The position numbers were made by a program, and so were the translations under genes. The notes beneath the pieces were generated by a model. It worked only from the letters and a program-made list of their open reading frames with translations. It made no database searches and was not told the origin of the DNA. Of a stretch of 64,000 nucleotides of DNA, positions 35,419-44,799 are shown piece by piece. Position 1 is the stretch's first letter. Every line of letters starts with the position of its first letter. Source of the DNA: Hominiventricola aquisgranensis (GTDB lineage: Bacteria; Bacillota; Clostridia; Lachnospirales; Lachnospiraceae); the NCBI RefSeq assembly GCF_040096225.1, contig NZ_JBBMFC010000005.1, positions 1 through 64,000 of the forward strand, read 5' to 3'.

Positions 35419-36273
35419 TCACAATGAAAATAAATCTCTCACCTGCATCTCGGTCTTCTCAAGTACATCATCCACCACACCTGCAGACCGCAGATATTGG
35501 TATTCATCTCTGGTTCCAGTGCCATGCGGGACAAGATATGCTCCCGCATCACTGCCCAGTCCGATATGCGCCCCCAGCTTCGCCGCCTTTTTTACATTTT
35601 TCATCTGCATATCCAGATTTTTCTGGATCTCTTCATCCGGGAACCGACCACAGCCCAGCAGATTTCCTACTGGTGCAAAGGTTGGAAACCAGGCCGTACC
35701 GCGCTCTGCCAGAAGCGACAGCGTCTCATCTTCCATGAAAAACCCATGTTCCAGACTGTCCACACCCGCTTCCAATGTTTCATAACAGGTCCGGTCACCG
35801 TTGCAGTGCGCCATTACTGCCATTCCGGCTTCATGAGCCGTATCGATCATGAATCGGATCCATTCCCTGTCAAGTCCCGGTTCTGTCAACGTTCCTGCAT
35901 GAGCAAAATCCAGAATCCCGCTGACCATGATTTTGATAAAATCTGCGCCTTCTTCTTTAGCCTGTTTTACCAATTGCTCATATTCTGTCCGATCTGCAAA
36001 CGGATGTCCTACGATTCCACCATAATGTCCTTTCAGGTGAATGGCAAACACCGGTGTCCGATAGTCAATGCCATATTCCGCTGCCACGGATCTAGCATAG
36101 CGCGAAGCTCCCCAGGCATCTCCCCCATCTCTCACAAATGTGATCCCTGCTTTCTGATATGCCTCCAGATGGGTTCTCACTGCCTCCTGACATACTCCAT
36201 TCTTATGCAGTGCTACTGCCGCTTTATAATTCATTCCGTCCATGATCACATGGGCATGACATTCTCCAAACAT
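35419..36273 (-). CDS. amidohydrolase family protein
   Basis: A 284-residue metal-dependent hydrolase of the amidohydrolase superfamily. Expected ligands appear in order: GECHAHV (HxH), FIKIMVSG (Lys), MAHCNGD (His), SLEHGFF (His) and LGSDAGAY (Asp). The protein is shorter than the usual 380 residues because it lacks the small beta-sandwich domain formed by both termini. Substrate is unknown; imidazolonepropionase-like or prolidase-like relatives act on cyclic amides. Start at 36273, nine bases after AAGGAG. Confidence 0.85.
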   Translation of the reverse strand: MFGECHAHVIMDGMNYKAAVALHKNGVCQEAVRTHLEAYQKAGITFVRDGGDAWGASRYARSVAAEYGIDYRTPVFAIHLKGHYGGIVGHPFADRTEYEQLVKQAKEEGADFIKIMVSGILDFAHAGTLTEPGLDREWIRFMIDTAHEAGMAVMAHCNGDRTCYETLEAGVDSLEHGFFMEDETLSLLAERGTAWFPTFAPVGNLLGCGRFPDEEIQKNLDMQMKNVKKAAKLGAHIGLGSDAGAYLVPHGTGTRDEYQYLRSAGVVDDVLEKTEMQVRDLFSL

Positions 36274-36352
36274 GCGGTTCATCTCCTTCTCTGTCGTTCA
36301 TTTTACCATGTTTTCTGTCATTTTTCCATGTCTGACATCCCAACATGTCTTT

Positions 36353-37534
36353 TTACGGATACATGGAAAAATCCAGTGTCCGCTCATATTTTTCTGCCGC
36401 CGGGTCTTTCATCTCATAGATGCGTCTCCACTCCTTTGTCTCGTCATTTCTGGCTGTCTCGGACTGATTTCGATAGAGGAATCCCATAATCTGATAGCAG
36501 TCGATCCAGATCTCATTGTCACTATCCTTCTGGGATTCATCAAAGATGAGCTGCATACCAACATGCAGATGTGTCTGGTCAATGTTGTTGACATCTTCTT
36601 TGGTGCTATAACCGGTATGTCCCATGTAACCGATCACATCCCCTGCCAGCACTACCGATCCTTCCTTCAATTCCGGCTGATAGGGAAATCCTTGCCGCAG
36701 ATGGGCATAGTAATAATACCGTTTCTTATCAAAACTGCGGATCCCAATGCGCCAGCCTCCATACTGATTCCAACCAAGCGCCTCCACATATCCAGATTCC
36801 ACACAGACCACCGGTGTTCCCACCTGACCCATCATATCGTGTCCCAGATGTTCCCTCCGATAACCGTAGCTGCGTGATGCACCAAAATCATCATAATCCG
36901 TATAGGGAAATCCCTTTGCAATGGGATGAAATGCTTTCAGCCCATAACGCTTCTGTGTAACCTTTCTTCCCTGTGCATCCGGCTCCTCAATCTCATATTC
37001 ACCTACCATTCCTCCCAGTACCGTCTCATAAACTTCTCTGTAATATGGAAAATATTCAAGATCCTCCGTCAGTTCTTCCAGCTTCTTCCCGGCTTCTGCT
37101 TCCATCTCCAGTTCTTCCATGCATTTGCAGACCGTCCGGTCATCTCCAAACTTTCCACCTGTATGTGCCGCTGTCCATGCCAGCAGATCGATCCAGCTGA
37201 TATGCCGATCCGTTCCGTATGTATCCCGATCATACTCATAGCTCTCTGTCAGAGCAAACTTGGAGACCGTAAAGTCCACCCACTTGATATAGTCTTTTGT
37301 TGTATTCTCTTCACTTTCTTTGTCTGCATTTTCGCTCATCTGTGTTTCCTCAATCTGACCATTTTTCTTTGCCAGATTACTGGAAGTCAGTACCAGAATC
37401 TCTTCGTCTTCAGAAGTCTGCTCCGTCAGAATCTTATCTACTAAAGCAGTTAGTCTATCCTTCTTCACAGACCAGAAACAAGTGCTTCCAAACACCGCCA
37501 GAATCAATAAATCAGTGATAATAACCTTCTTCAA
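36353..37534 (-). CDS. M23 family metallopeptidase
   Basis: A 393-residue exported or membrane-anchored peptidase. One N-terminal hydrophobic segment (IITDLLILAVFGSTCFWSV) is followed by a Glu-rich linker (about 55-85) and a C-terminal LytM domain. Zinc ligands are HLGHDMMG and THLHVGMQ; YYYYAHLRQG and GDVIGYMGHTG are typical of M23. Predicted to cut peptidoglycan cross-bridges. Mid region (about 90-215) is unassigned. It could act in sporulation or cell division; context does not decide. Confidence 0.88.
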   Translation of the reverse strand: MKKVIITDLLILAVFGSTCFWSVKKDRLTALVDKILTEQTSEDEEILVLTSSNLAKKNGQIEETQMSENADKESEENTTKDYIKWVDFTVSKFALTESYEYDRDTYGTDRHISWIDLLAWTAAHTGGKFGDDRTVCKCMEELEMEAEAGKKLEELTEDLEYFPYYREVYETVLGGMVGEYEIEEPDAQGRKVTQKRYGLKAFHPIAKGFPYTDYDDFGASRSYGYRREHLGHDMMGQVGTPVVCVESGYVEALGWNQYGGWRIGIRSFDKKRYYYYAHLRQGFPYQPELKEGSVVLAGDVIGYMGHTGYSTKEDVNNIDQTHLHVGMQLIFDESQKDSDNEIWIDCYQIMGFLYRNQSETARNDETKEWRRIYEMKDPAAEKYERTLDFSMYP

Positions 37535-37607
37535 AACTGCTGTATTCTCATCCTTTTTTCATCATTCTATGTGTAAAAAAAGGGTTTCATGTCCACTTAA
37601 TTTTTAT

Positions 37608-37636
37608 TTGACACCCCCCGTAAACTGTGGTAGTCT
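37608..37636 (+). promoter_or_regulatory. cold shock gene promoter
   Basis: TTGACA (37608-37613), 17-bp spacer, TAGTCT (37631-37636). The short leader carries a GTGCC-GTTT-GGCAC hairpin just before AAGGAGG, a possible temperature-sensitive element. Confidence 0.75.
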
Positions 37637-37680
37637 AATCATGTGCCGTTTGGCACGATTTATTTTAAGGAGGTACCATG

Positions 37681-37881
37681 ATGAACAAAGGTACAGTAAA
37701 GTGGTTCAACAATCAGAAAGGATACGGATTTATCTCTGATGAGCAGGGAAATGATGTATTCGTTCATTACTCAGGTCTGAACATGGATGGATTCAAATCC
37801 CTCGAAGAAGGCCAGGCTGTTGAATTCGAAGTAGTTAACGGAGCAAAAGGACCGCAGGCTACTAACGTAACCAAACTCTAA
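37681..37881 (+). CDS. cold shock protein (CspA family)
   Basis: A 66-residue single cold-shock domain that binds single-stranded RNA and DNA and melts RNA structure. RNP1 is KGYGFISD and RNP2 VFVHYSG. Two ATGs are adjacent; the second (37681) is better spaced from AAGGAGG, though 37678 is possible. Monocistronic with promoter at 37608 and a strong terminator at 37985. Confidence 0.95.
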   Translation: MNKGTVKWFNNQKGYGFISDEQGNDVFVHYSGLNMDGFKSLEEGQAVEFEVVNGAKGPQATNVTKL

Positions 37882-37984
37882 TCTGAACATTTACAGATTC
37901 TTATGTTAAAATAAATATAAGCACACTGTTCTTATATGTGTTTGAATTTGAGAATTATGCAGAATGCTGGGACTGGAAAAAACA

Positions 37985-38027
37985 GAAACCCCTCAGAGTT
38001 GCCACTCTGAGGGGTTTCGTTTGTTTT
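37985..38027. terminator. bidirectional terminator between csp and amidase genes
   Basis: A perfect 15-bp stem (GAAACCCCTCAGAGT / ACTCTGAGGGGTTTC) with a tetraloop and T-rich flank, between two converging genes. Confidence 0.88.
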
Positions 38028-38103
38028 TTGAACCATTATGGAACTATTTTCTCTCTTGCCTATTGGCATTGTAGCATATGCCTTTTTCCATTGCAATATT
38101 CTT

Positions 38104-39249
38104 TTATCTTCCAAAATAACGGTCAATGCCGTCTGCAATACCTGCCGCCATCAGATTCTGATAATCATCAGTAGCCATCTTCAGATCTTCATCTGGATTG
38201 GTCATATAACCCATCTCGATAATGGTCACCGGCACACTTGCCCAGTTGATGCCGCTCATGGTGTCAGTTTCCCACACACGTTCTCTCTTTGCACCGGTCT
38301 TTTCCACGAAGCAGTCAAGTACATCTGTGGACAGCTTGTAGCTCTGATCATGCAGATTTCCATTGTAGGGATTCGAGGCAGTCTGACAGATAGTCATTGC
38401 TCCATGGACACTGCTGCTGTCTGATCCGTTGGCATGGATCCGAATAAAAGCACCTGCTCCTGCCTGATTGGCAATGGCTGCACGCTCGCTGTTGCTTATA
38501 TTCACATCATTGGTAGTCCGACACATGAGTACATCATACCCGCGGTTCACAAGCTCCGTCTGAAGCTTCAATGCCACCGCCAGTGTCAATTCATATTCCT
38601 TCAGACCGCTGGCCTTACCGGAAGTTCCGCCTGCCACCTTTGCCTTGGTCTGGGATGCACCCGGTCCAATCGGTTCTTTCTCAGAATTGCCTTTCTGCTG
38701 ATGTCCTGCATCGATCACCACCAGATTGCCGTTCGGTTCGCCGGGGACAGCTGCCTGTGCTGTGTCCGCAGCGGTTTCCTGCTTTTCTTCCGTTGTCAGA
38801 TATGCACTGGCAACATAGTATACTTGTCCGTACATGATCACCGTGCTCCATTCTCCATCATCTGCCACTCGTTGTGCAGACTGACCTGCGCCTAGATTTG
38901 ATATAATTTCACTGTCCATGGATGGCTGGTTACGTACTCTTACTTTTGTGGTTGCCCAGACCGTCTCTGCCTCGGACAAATCAAAATCATCTGCGGTAAC
39001 TGTATCTGTCGCATCCGCCTCTGGCATGTCCACAACTACCGGATTCTGCACGGGATCTTCTGTATCCGTTTCATTACCAGCATCTTCTCCTCCTGCATTC
39101 TCGTCGTCTGCCTCTGCTTCGGCCTGTAATTCATCTGCTATCTCTGTCGGTTCCTGGACTCCCACATCCGCACTGCTGCTTCCACAGCCAGTCAGTCCAA
39201 GAACTCCTACAGTCAATAATAGTACTGCCAGATATTTGATTCGTTTCAT
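38104..39249 (-). CDS. N-acetylmuramoyl-L-alanine amidase with SH3b domain, lipoprotein
   Basis: A 381-residue exported amidase cutting the bond between muramic acid and the stem peptide. Lipobox LTGCGSS (Cys 22), an acidic linker (about 28-85), an SH3b domain (about 93-150: KVRVRNQPSMDSEIISNLGA), then an Amidase_3 domain. Zinc and catalytic residues lie in IDAGHQQKGN, IRIHANGS and VTIIEMGYMTN. Likely involved in cell separation or turnover at the membrane-wall interface. Confidence 0.92.
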   Translation of the reverse strand: MKRIKYLAVLLLTVGVLGLTGCGSSSADVGVQEPTEIADELQAEAEADDENAGGEDAGNETDTEDPVQNPVVVDMPEADATDTVTADDFDLSEAETVWATTKVRVRNQPSMDSEIISNLGAGQSAQRVADDGEWSTVIMYGQVYYVASAYLTTEEKQETAADTAQAAVPGEPNGNLVVIDAGHQQKGNSEKEPIGPGASQTKAKVAGGTSGKASGLKEYELTLAVALKLQTELVNRGYDVLMCRTTNDVNISNSERAAIANQAGAGAFIRIHANGSDSSSVHGAMTICQTASNPYNGNLHDQSYKLSTDVLDCFVEKTGAKRERVWETDTMSGINWASVPVTIIEMGYMTNPDEDLKMATDDYQNLMAAGIADGIDRYFGR

Positions 39250-39282
39250 ATGGTTTCACTCCTCCTGTTCGTACCAGACTTA

Positions 39283-39696
39283 CTATTTGTTTTCAGATTT
39301 GTTTCCACCAAGGTTCATCATGCTCATTCGCTCTTTCATCAGTTCCATAATAAGATTTCGCACTGTCCAGTCCTTATTGTGAAGCGTCACGATTGCTTTT
39401 AAAGGAGTCGGTTCTATTTTCTGCTGACGATATTCCTTCAGAAACTGGTCAAGCAACACTTCTGGCAGGCCTGAAAAGATTAAATATTCCGGCAGATCCA
39501 GCATCACAAATGGAACTTCCTTTTTCGCACCCATTGCTGTCAGTGGATCAATCCCCGCCAGAACACCTACTTTTTCATCTGCATCCTTTGTCTGTATTTC
39601 CTTTGTATGAACACCCAGCTTTTTACACAACGCGGTGATCTGCTGTGCTTTCTTCTCCTCCTTAATAGAATATAATACCAATGGTGTATATGCCAT
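39283..39696 (-). CDS. DUF3783 domain-containing protein
   Basis: A 137-residue protein of unknown function. The C-terminal half (PFVMLDLPEYLIFSGLPEVL ... PTPLKAIVTLHNKDWTV) is the DUF3783 domain found across Lachnospiraceae. No membrane segment. A ribosome binding site AGGAGGG precedes the ATG. It lies 33 bases upstream of the amidase gene and may be co-transcribed with it; no function is inferred. Confidence 0.8.
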   Translation of the reverse strand: MAYTPLVLYSIKEEKKAQQITALCKKLGVHTKEIQTKDADEKVGVLAGIDPLTAMGAKKEVPFVMLDLPEYLIFSGLPEVLLDQFLKEYRQQKIEPTPLKAIVTLHNKDWTVRNLIMELMKERMSMMNLGGNKSENK

Positions 39697-39829
39697 GTTT
39701 TTCCCTCCTGACTCAGAATCTTTATACTTTTTAGAAAACCTTTATTTCGTGACCACACTTTCGTCACATTTTTTTATTATGATAATACTTGTAACAGGAA
39801 CACATCAGTATTTCATTCATAACACTTTA

Positions 39830-39892
39830 GGGGACTTAAAAAAGTCCCCACTCCCTCGAAAGTTCAGGACTCTGTGATCAGAGTCCTTTTTT
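39830..39892. terminator. two hairpins at the 3' end of the symporter gene
   Basis: Hairpin 1, GGACTCT/AGAGTCC (39867-39886), contains the symporter stop codon; on the plus strand it has a T6 run. Hairpin 2 is GGGGACTT/AAGTCCCC (39830-39849). Together they probably end the symporter transcript. Confidence 0.65.
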
Positions 39893-41278
39893 ATTGTTCT
39901 CGTACTCCTTCAAGCAATTGGATGCCTTGCCGGACAGTTTCAGGATTGCTGCCATATTGAAGATCGTCATCAATCCGATTCCCACATCTCCCAGTTCCCA
40001 CACAAAGGTATAGGCTGCCAGTCCTCCGATGAACAGCATCACCAGTGCCAGTACTTTATAGGATGTCTGAGACACCCAGTTGTCTCCAAAGAGATATGCC
40101 ACATTGGATCTTGCATAAAAAAGAATTCCAATAAATGTGGAAAAACTGAACAACCACAGGGTTGCTGCAATAAATATGGTTCCGAAGGATCCCAGATGAT
40201 ACTGCATCGCAGTCTGAAGCAAGGACATACCTTCCAGTCCCTGAAGCATATCAGACGGAGCCAGCAGCATGATCATCGCTGTACAGCTACAAATCACGAT
40301 GGTATCGATAAACACTCCAAAGGCCTGTAACAATCCTGCCTTTGCCGGATGTCCCACATCAGCTGCCGCTGCCGCACAGGGTGCAGAACCGGAACCAGCC
40401 TCATTGGAGAACAGACCTCTCTTTACACCGTTCATCAGGATCGCACCGAATCCACCTGCCACCGCCTGACGGATTCCAAAAGCTTCCTCAAAAATTCTGG
40501 CAAATACAGATGGCAGCAGTGTCACATTTTTGAAAATAATAAATAAGGTAATCGCAAAATAACAGGTTGCCATAATAGGAACCAGGATATCCAGGACTTT
40601 TACTGTTGCATTTTTGCGCAATACGATCACAGCCGCCAGTATTACAAGAACGATAGTTGTATATAATGCCGGAATATGAAATGCATTTTCAAATGCACTG
40701 GACACAGAGTTACTGATAACCTGGCTGATTCCACACCAGCAGATCAATCCGGAAATCGCAAACAAAACAGCAATGATCGATTTCTTTCCTTTTCTGCCAA
40801 AACAGTCCTGAATGTAATAAGCCGGCGTTCCACGAAATCCACCGTACAGCGGATCTTTTTCTCTATATAGCTGTGCCAGCGTTGCCTCCACAAAAGCCGT
40901 AGCCGATCCAAGTATTGCAGTGATCCACATCCAGAACACCGCACCTGCACCTCCTGCCGAGATTGCTGCCACTACTCCAACCAGATTTCCCATTCCAACT
41001 CTGGTAGCAGTTGCGATGATCAGTGTCTGAAATCCGGAAATAGAACCTTTTACTGAATGATCATTCTTTTCTGTCACTGCGCGGATCATATCCGGAAACA
41101 GACGGATCTGCGGAAAACGAAGCCGAACTGTAAAAAAGATCCCTGCCGGGATCAGAAGCAGAACCAACAACGAAATGCCCACTGTTCCACCTCCTGGAAG
41201 TGGGATCGCGATCAAATCTCCCCACAAAAATTCATAGATTCCATTCACTATATGTATGAATCCGTTGACAATGTCCAT
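39878..41278 (-). CDS. alanine/glycine:cation symporter (AGCS family)
   Basis: A 466-residue Na+ (or H+)-coupled importer of small neutral amino acids. AGCS hallmarks: IATATRVGMGNLVGVVAAI, GAVFWMWITAILGSATAFVE, and KRGLFSNEAGSGSAPCAAAA. About ten to eleven membrane helices. I set the start at ATG 41278 (GGGGG ten bases before); the frame runs on to 41479 but that region is a structured leader with a terminator. The leader suggests attenuation, perhaps by the transported amino acid. Confidence 0.92.
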   Translation of the reverse strand: MDIVNGFIHIVNGIYEFLWGDLIAIPLPGGGTVGISLLVLLLIPAGIFFTVRLRFPQIRLFPDMIRAVTEKNDHSVKGSISGFQTLIIATATRVGMGNLVGVVAAISAGGAGAVFWMWITAILGSATAFVEATLAQLYREKDPLYGGFRGTPAYYIQDCFGRKGKKSIIAVLFAISGLICWCGISQVISNSVSSAFENAFHIPALYTTIVLVILAAVIVLRKNATVKVLDILVPIMATCYFAITLFIIFKNVTLLPSVFARIFEEAFGIRQAVAGGFGAILMNGVKRGLFSNEAGSGSAPCAAAAADVGHPAKAGLLQAFGVFIDTIVICSCTAMIMLLAPSDMLQGLEGMSLLQTAMQYHLGSFGTIFIAATLWLFSFSTFIGILFYARSNVAYLFGDNWVSQTSYKVLALVMLFIGGLAAYTFVWELGDVGIGLMTIFNMAAILKLSGKASNCLKEYENNKKGL

Positions 41279-41392
41279 ATTACTTAATCCCCCTGACTTT
41301 TTTGCTTCAACGCTTTTACTCGTTAATAAGTATCTTAACACATGAGGCATTTTCCTGCAACCGGATACCCATGGTAAAAAAGTAAACAACAT

Positions 41393-41422
41393 AAAAAAAG
41401 CGCCTTGATCACTCAAGACGCT
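41393..41422 (-). terminator. terminator inside the symporter leader
   Basis: AGCGTCTTGA/TCAAGGCGCT, 10-bp stem with a GTGA tetraloop and T7. It lies 115 bases before the ATG, so it is an attenuator or the end of a separate small RNA. Confidence 0.85.
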
Positions 41423-41544
41423 GTTATTGTTAGTCGAGGTGCGGTGTCCGCTTGCGCGCTTACAGAGCACCGCCCTCATTTTAGAAAGTCCCCAAGGCCT
41501 TTCGCCTACTTCATATTTTCTCTAAGAGAAAAGCTCCGGTAGAA
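41423..41544 (-). promoter_or_regulatory. structured leader RNA, candidate riboswitch
   Basis: About 120 nt between the predicted transcription start and the terminator. Hand pairing gives an AGTAGGC-GAAA-GGCCT type hairpin (about 41510-41496), and a long arm GAGG-GCGGTG (41477-41468) with CACCGC-A-CCTC (41446-41436) closing a structured loop that itself contains CGC-GCAA-GCG. It is not a glycine, lysine, T-box or SAM-I consensus that I recognise. Position ahead of an alanine/glycine symporter suggests amino acid or Na+ sensing. Confidence 0.55.
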
Positions 41545-41550
41545 CTTATA

Positions 41551-41579
41551 ATTATACTTTAGCAGAAAGATATGTCCAA
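41551..41579 (-). promoter_or_regulatory. symporter promoter
   Basis: TTGGAC (41579-41574), 17-bp spacer, TATAAT (41556-41551). Transcription start near 41544. Confidence 0.8.
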
Positions 41580-41625
41580 AATATGGGTAAACACTAAACA
41601 AAGTATAAACTTTCTTAAAATCACC

Positions 41626-41856
41626 CTATTTATTTGACATATTCCGAAGCTCGTTCAGAAGCTCCAGATCCGACGGCTTCACTTTCAGATTTGTGGTCAT
41701 CTTTTCCCCGTCTGGTTTTGTCACAGTCAGCTCCAGGATCGTTCCTTCCTGCAGGCCACTTCCGAAGGCGGCCTTGAAAAAGGCTCCGACCTTCGGATGA
41801 TTGGCATTAAATTTATTCTTGGCGCTCATCAATTTCATCAGGGCCATAGGATTCAT
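41626..41856 (-). CDS. small conserved hypothetical protein at the end of the gat operon
   Basis: A 76-residue soluble protein. Visible features: a basic N-terminal helix (MALMKLMSAKNKFNANHPKV), a beta-rich middle (GTILELTVTKPDGEKMTTNL) and a C-terminal helix. It lies 15 bases after gatB with GGAG upstream, so it is the last gene of the aspS-gatCAB operon. I recognise no family and assign no function. Confidence 0.75.
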   Translation of the reverse strand: MNPMALMKLMSAKNKFNANHPKVGAFFKAAFGSGLQEGTILELTVTKPDGEKMTTNLKVKPSDLELLNELRNMSNK

Positions 41857-41871
41857 AGGAAAACTCCTTTT

Positions 41872-43302
41872 CTACAAAAGCTCTTTCAGAATCTGATTTA
41901 CCATTCCTGGATTTGCTTTTCCTTTCATGGCTTTCATGGTCTGGCCAACCAGGAATCCGATTGCTTTTTCTTTTCCGTTATGATAGTCCTCTACAGACTG
42001 TGGATTGTCAGCAATGACTTTCTCGATGGTGCTGCGCAGTGCGCCTTCATCGTTGACCGTCTTCAGTCCGTGCTCTTCCACGTACTTATCAGGATCAATG
42101 TCTTCCAGGAAGATCTTCTCAAATACTTCTTTTGCCACAGAGCTGTTGATGGTTCCTGCATCTGCAAGCTCGATCAGTTTTGCCAGATTTTCCGGCGAGA
42201 ATTTCAGGTCATCAGCTTCCATCTCGTGCTCTTTCATCAGTCGCATGGTCTCTACCATCAGCCAGTTGGATACCTTCTTCGGCTTCTTGCAGATTGCCGT
42301 GGTAGCCTCGAAAATATCAGCCAGTTTCTTAGCAGAGGTAATGATCTGTGCATCATAATCCGGAATATCAAAATCTTTCTTATAACGGATCAGTTTCTCC
42401 GTACGCAGCTCCGGCTGACGTGCTTTGATGGCTGCAAGCCACTCGTCACTGATAATGATCGGCACCAGGTCTGGTTCCGGGAAATAGCGGTAGTCCTGTG
42501 CATCCTCTTTGGAACGCATTGCATGAGAAGACTCTTTATTGTCGTCCCATCTTCTGGTCTCCTGGATAACCGGGCGGCCCATCTCCAGCAGTTCGATCTG
42601 ACGCTCACGCTCACCTTCAATAGCATGTGCAATTGCCTTGAATGAGTTGAGGTTCTTCATCTCGGTACGGGTACCGAACTTCTCTGCTCCCATTTCACGG
42701 ACAGACAGGTTGACATCCGCACGCATGGAACCTTCCTGCAGCTTACAGTCAGATGCTCCAAGATACTGAATGATCAGACGCAGTTTCTCAAGATAAGCGA
42801 TAACCTCATCTGCATTTCTCATATCCGGCTCGGATACGATCTCGATCAGCGGTACACCGGAACGGTTATAGTCTACTAAAGAGCAGTCTTCCCACTCGTC
42901 ATGAACCAGCTTACCAGCATCCTCCTCCATATGGATCTCATGGATACCGATCTTCTTCGGACCTGCCGGAGTCTCGATCTCCACATATCCATTGCGGCAG
43001 ATCGGATAGTACAACTGAGAGATCTGATAGTTCTGTGGGTTATCCGGATAAAAATAGTTTTTACGGTCAAATTTACAATTCTGAGTAATGGTACAGTTCG
43101 TAGCAAGTCCTACGGCAGCTGCATACTCAACGACCTGCTTATTCAGCACTGGCAGAGAACCAGGCATACCGGTACACACCGGGCAGGTATGGGTGTTGGG
43201 TGCTCCTCCAAATTCTGTACTGCAGGAGCAGAAGATCTTGGTCTTAGTTGCAAGTTCTACATGAACCTCCAGACCGATGACGGTCTCATACTGTTTGCTC
43301 AT
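41872..43302 (-). CDS. gatB: Asp/Glu-tRNA amidotransferase subunit B
   Basis: A 476-residue kinase/tRNA-binding subunit of GatCAB. IGLEVHVELATKTKIFCSC at the start, KNYFYPDNPQNYQISQ, and a C-terminal Yqey-like tail domain (to GMVNQILKELL). It activates misacylated Asp-tRNA(Asn) or Glu-tRNA(Gln) with ATP for amidation by GatA. Third enzyme gene after aspS, gatC and gatA in this T-box controlled operon. Confidence 0.96.
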   Translation of the reverse strand: MSKQYETVIGLEVHVELATKTKIFCSCSTEFGGAPNTHTCPVCTGMPGSLPVLNKQVVEYAAAVGLATNCTITQNCKFDRKNYFYPDNPQNYQISQLYYPICRNGYVEIETPAGPKKIGIHEIHMEEDAGKLVHDEWEDCSLVDYNRSGVPLIEIVSEPDMRNADEVIAYLEKLRLIIQYLGASDCKLQEGSMRADVNLSVREMGAEKFGTRTEMKNLNSFKAIAHAIEGERERQIELLEMGRPVIQETRRWDDNKESSHAMRSKEDAQDYRYFPEPDLVPIIISDEWLAAIKARQPELRTEKLIRYKKDFDIPDYDAQIITSAKKLADIFEATTAICKKPKKVSNWLMVETMRLMKEHEMEADDLKFSPENLAKLIELADAGTINSSVAKEVFEKIFLEDIDPDKYVEEHGLKTVNDEGALRSTIEKVIADNPQSVEDYHNGKEKAIGFLVGQTMKAMKGKANPGMVNQILKELL

Positions 43303-43317
43303 CTTCGATTCTCCTCC

Positions 43318-44787
43318 TTAATCCTGCTCTTTTGCTGCTTCACAACGCTCATAGGTTCTGGTCTGCTCATAAGCATAAGCAGCACGGATGATGTTGTTCT
43401 CTTTGAAGCAGTCGCCGATCAGCTGCATACCGATCGGCAGTCCCTTGCTGTCCACACCACACGGTACAGAGATACCAGGCAGTCCTGCCAGATTGACAGA
43501 AATAGTGTAGATATCGCCCAGGTACATTTTGATCGGATCACTTAAGGAATTGCCAAGCTTCGGTGCGGTGGTCGGAGCTGCCGGTCCAAGGATCACATCA
43601 TATTTTTCAAATGCACGGTCAAATGCTTTCTTGATCAGTGCTTTTGTCTTCAGTGCTTTGATGTAGTAAGCATCATAATATCCGGAACTGAGCACGAAAG
43701 AACCAAGCATGATACGACGTTTTACCTCCGGGCCAAAGCCTTCGCTTCTGGTCTTCTTATACATATTGTGAAGACCATTGTACTCTTCGGTCCGATAACC
43801 ATATTTCACACCGTCAAAACGTGCCAGGTTGGAGCTTGCCTCTGCGGAAGCGATGATATAGTAAGCCGGGATCGCATATTCTACCAGGCTCAGATCAAAT
43901 TCTTCCACGATTGCACCTTTCTCTTCCAGCACTTTGGCAGCTTTCAGAATGCTGTCTTTCACTTCCGGATCAAGACCCTCTCCAAAATAATCTCTCGGAA
44001 TACCGATTCTCAGACCTTTGACATCATCCTTCAATGCAGATGTAAAGTCATAGGACTCTCTCTTAACGGAAGTACTGTCCTTCGGGTCATAGGAAGCGAT
44101 TGCTTCCAGAACCGTTGCACAGTCAGTCACATCTTTGCAAACCGGTCCAATCTGATCCAGAGAAGAACCATAAGCGATCAGGCCATAACGGGATACGGTT
44201 CCGTAAGTCGGTTTGATGCCGGTAACGCCGCAGAAGGAACTTGGCTGACGGATGGATCCGCCAGTATCAGAACCCAGTGCAAAGGAGCACTCCTCAGCAG
44301 CAACTGCCGCGCAGCTTCCGCCTGAGGAACCGCCCGGTACATGCTCTGCATTCCACGGGTTTTTGGTCGGTCCGAAGTGAGAGGTCTCCGTGGTACTTCC
44401 CATGGCGAACTCATCCATGTTGGTCTTACCGATCACAACTGCACCTGCTTTTTTCAGGTTCAGTACTGCTTCTGCGGAGTAGGTCGGTTTAAAATTGTAC
44501 AGGATCTTGGAACTGCAGGTGGTCAGCATTCCCTCTGTACACATATTGTCTTTGATCGCAACCGGAACACCTGCCAGCGGCCCTGTCAGTTCTCCTGCTT
44601 CGATCTTCTTCTGGACTTTGGCAGCCTCTGCAAGTGCTGCTTCTTCGTCTACAGTTACATAACAGTTGTATGTTCCATCCAGCTTCTTGATCTGCTCCAG
44701 TGCCGCTTTGGTAGCGTCCACTGCAGTCACTTCACCGGATTTGATCTTTTTGCCGAGCTCTACGGCAGTCAGACTCATCAGATTCAT
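43318..44787 (-). CDS. gatA: Asp/Glu-tRNA amidotransferase subunit A
   Basis: A 489-residue amidase that frees ammonia from glutamine. Catalytic triad motifs: VAIKDNMCTEG (Lys), GGSSGGSCAA (cis-Ser) and GSDTGGSIRQP (nucleophilic Ser). Full length. It lies 12 bases after gatC and 15 before gatB. Confidence 0.96.
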   Translation of the reverse strand: MNLMSLTAVELGKKIKSGEVTAVDATKAALEQIKKLDGTYNCYVTVDEEAALAEAAKVQKKIEAGELTGPLAGVPVAIKDNMCTEGMLTTCSSKILYNFKPTYSAEAVLNLKKAGAVVIGKTNMDEFAMGSTTETSHFGPTKNPWNAEHVPGGSSGGSCAAVAAEECSFALGSDTGGSIRQPSSFCGVTGIKPTYGTVSRYGLIAYGSSLDQIGPVCKDVTDCATVLEAIASYDPKDSTSVKRESYDFTSALKDDVKGLRIGIPRDYFGEGLDPEVKDSILKAAKVLEEKGAIVEEFDLSLVEYAIPAYYIIASAEASSNLARFDGVKYGYRTEEYNGLHNMYKKTRSEGFGPEVKRRIMLGSFVLSSGYYDAYYIKALKTKALIKKAFDRAFEKYDVILGPAAPTTAPKLGNSLSDPIKMYLGDIYTISVNLAGLPGISVPCGVDSKGLPIGMQLIGDCFKENNIIRAAYAYEQTRTYERCEAAKEQD

Positions 44788-44799
44788 ATTGGTGTCCTC

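Noticed and set aside
41279..41479. Extension of the symporter protein to an upstream start at 41479
   Set aside because: The extra 67 codons read through a terminator hairpin and have no homology to AGCS transporters; ATG 41278 has a ribosome binding site.
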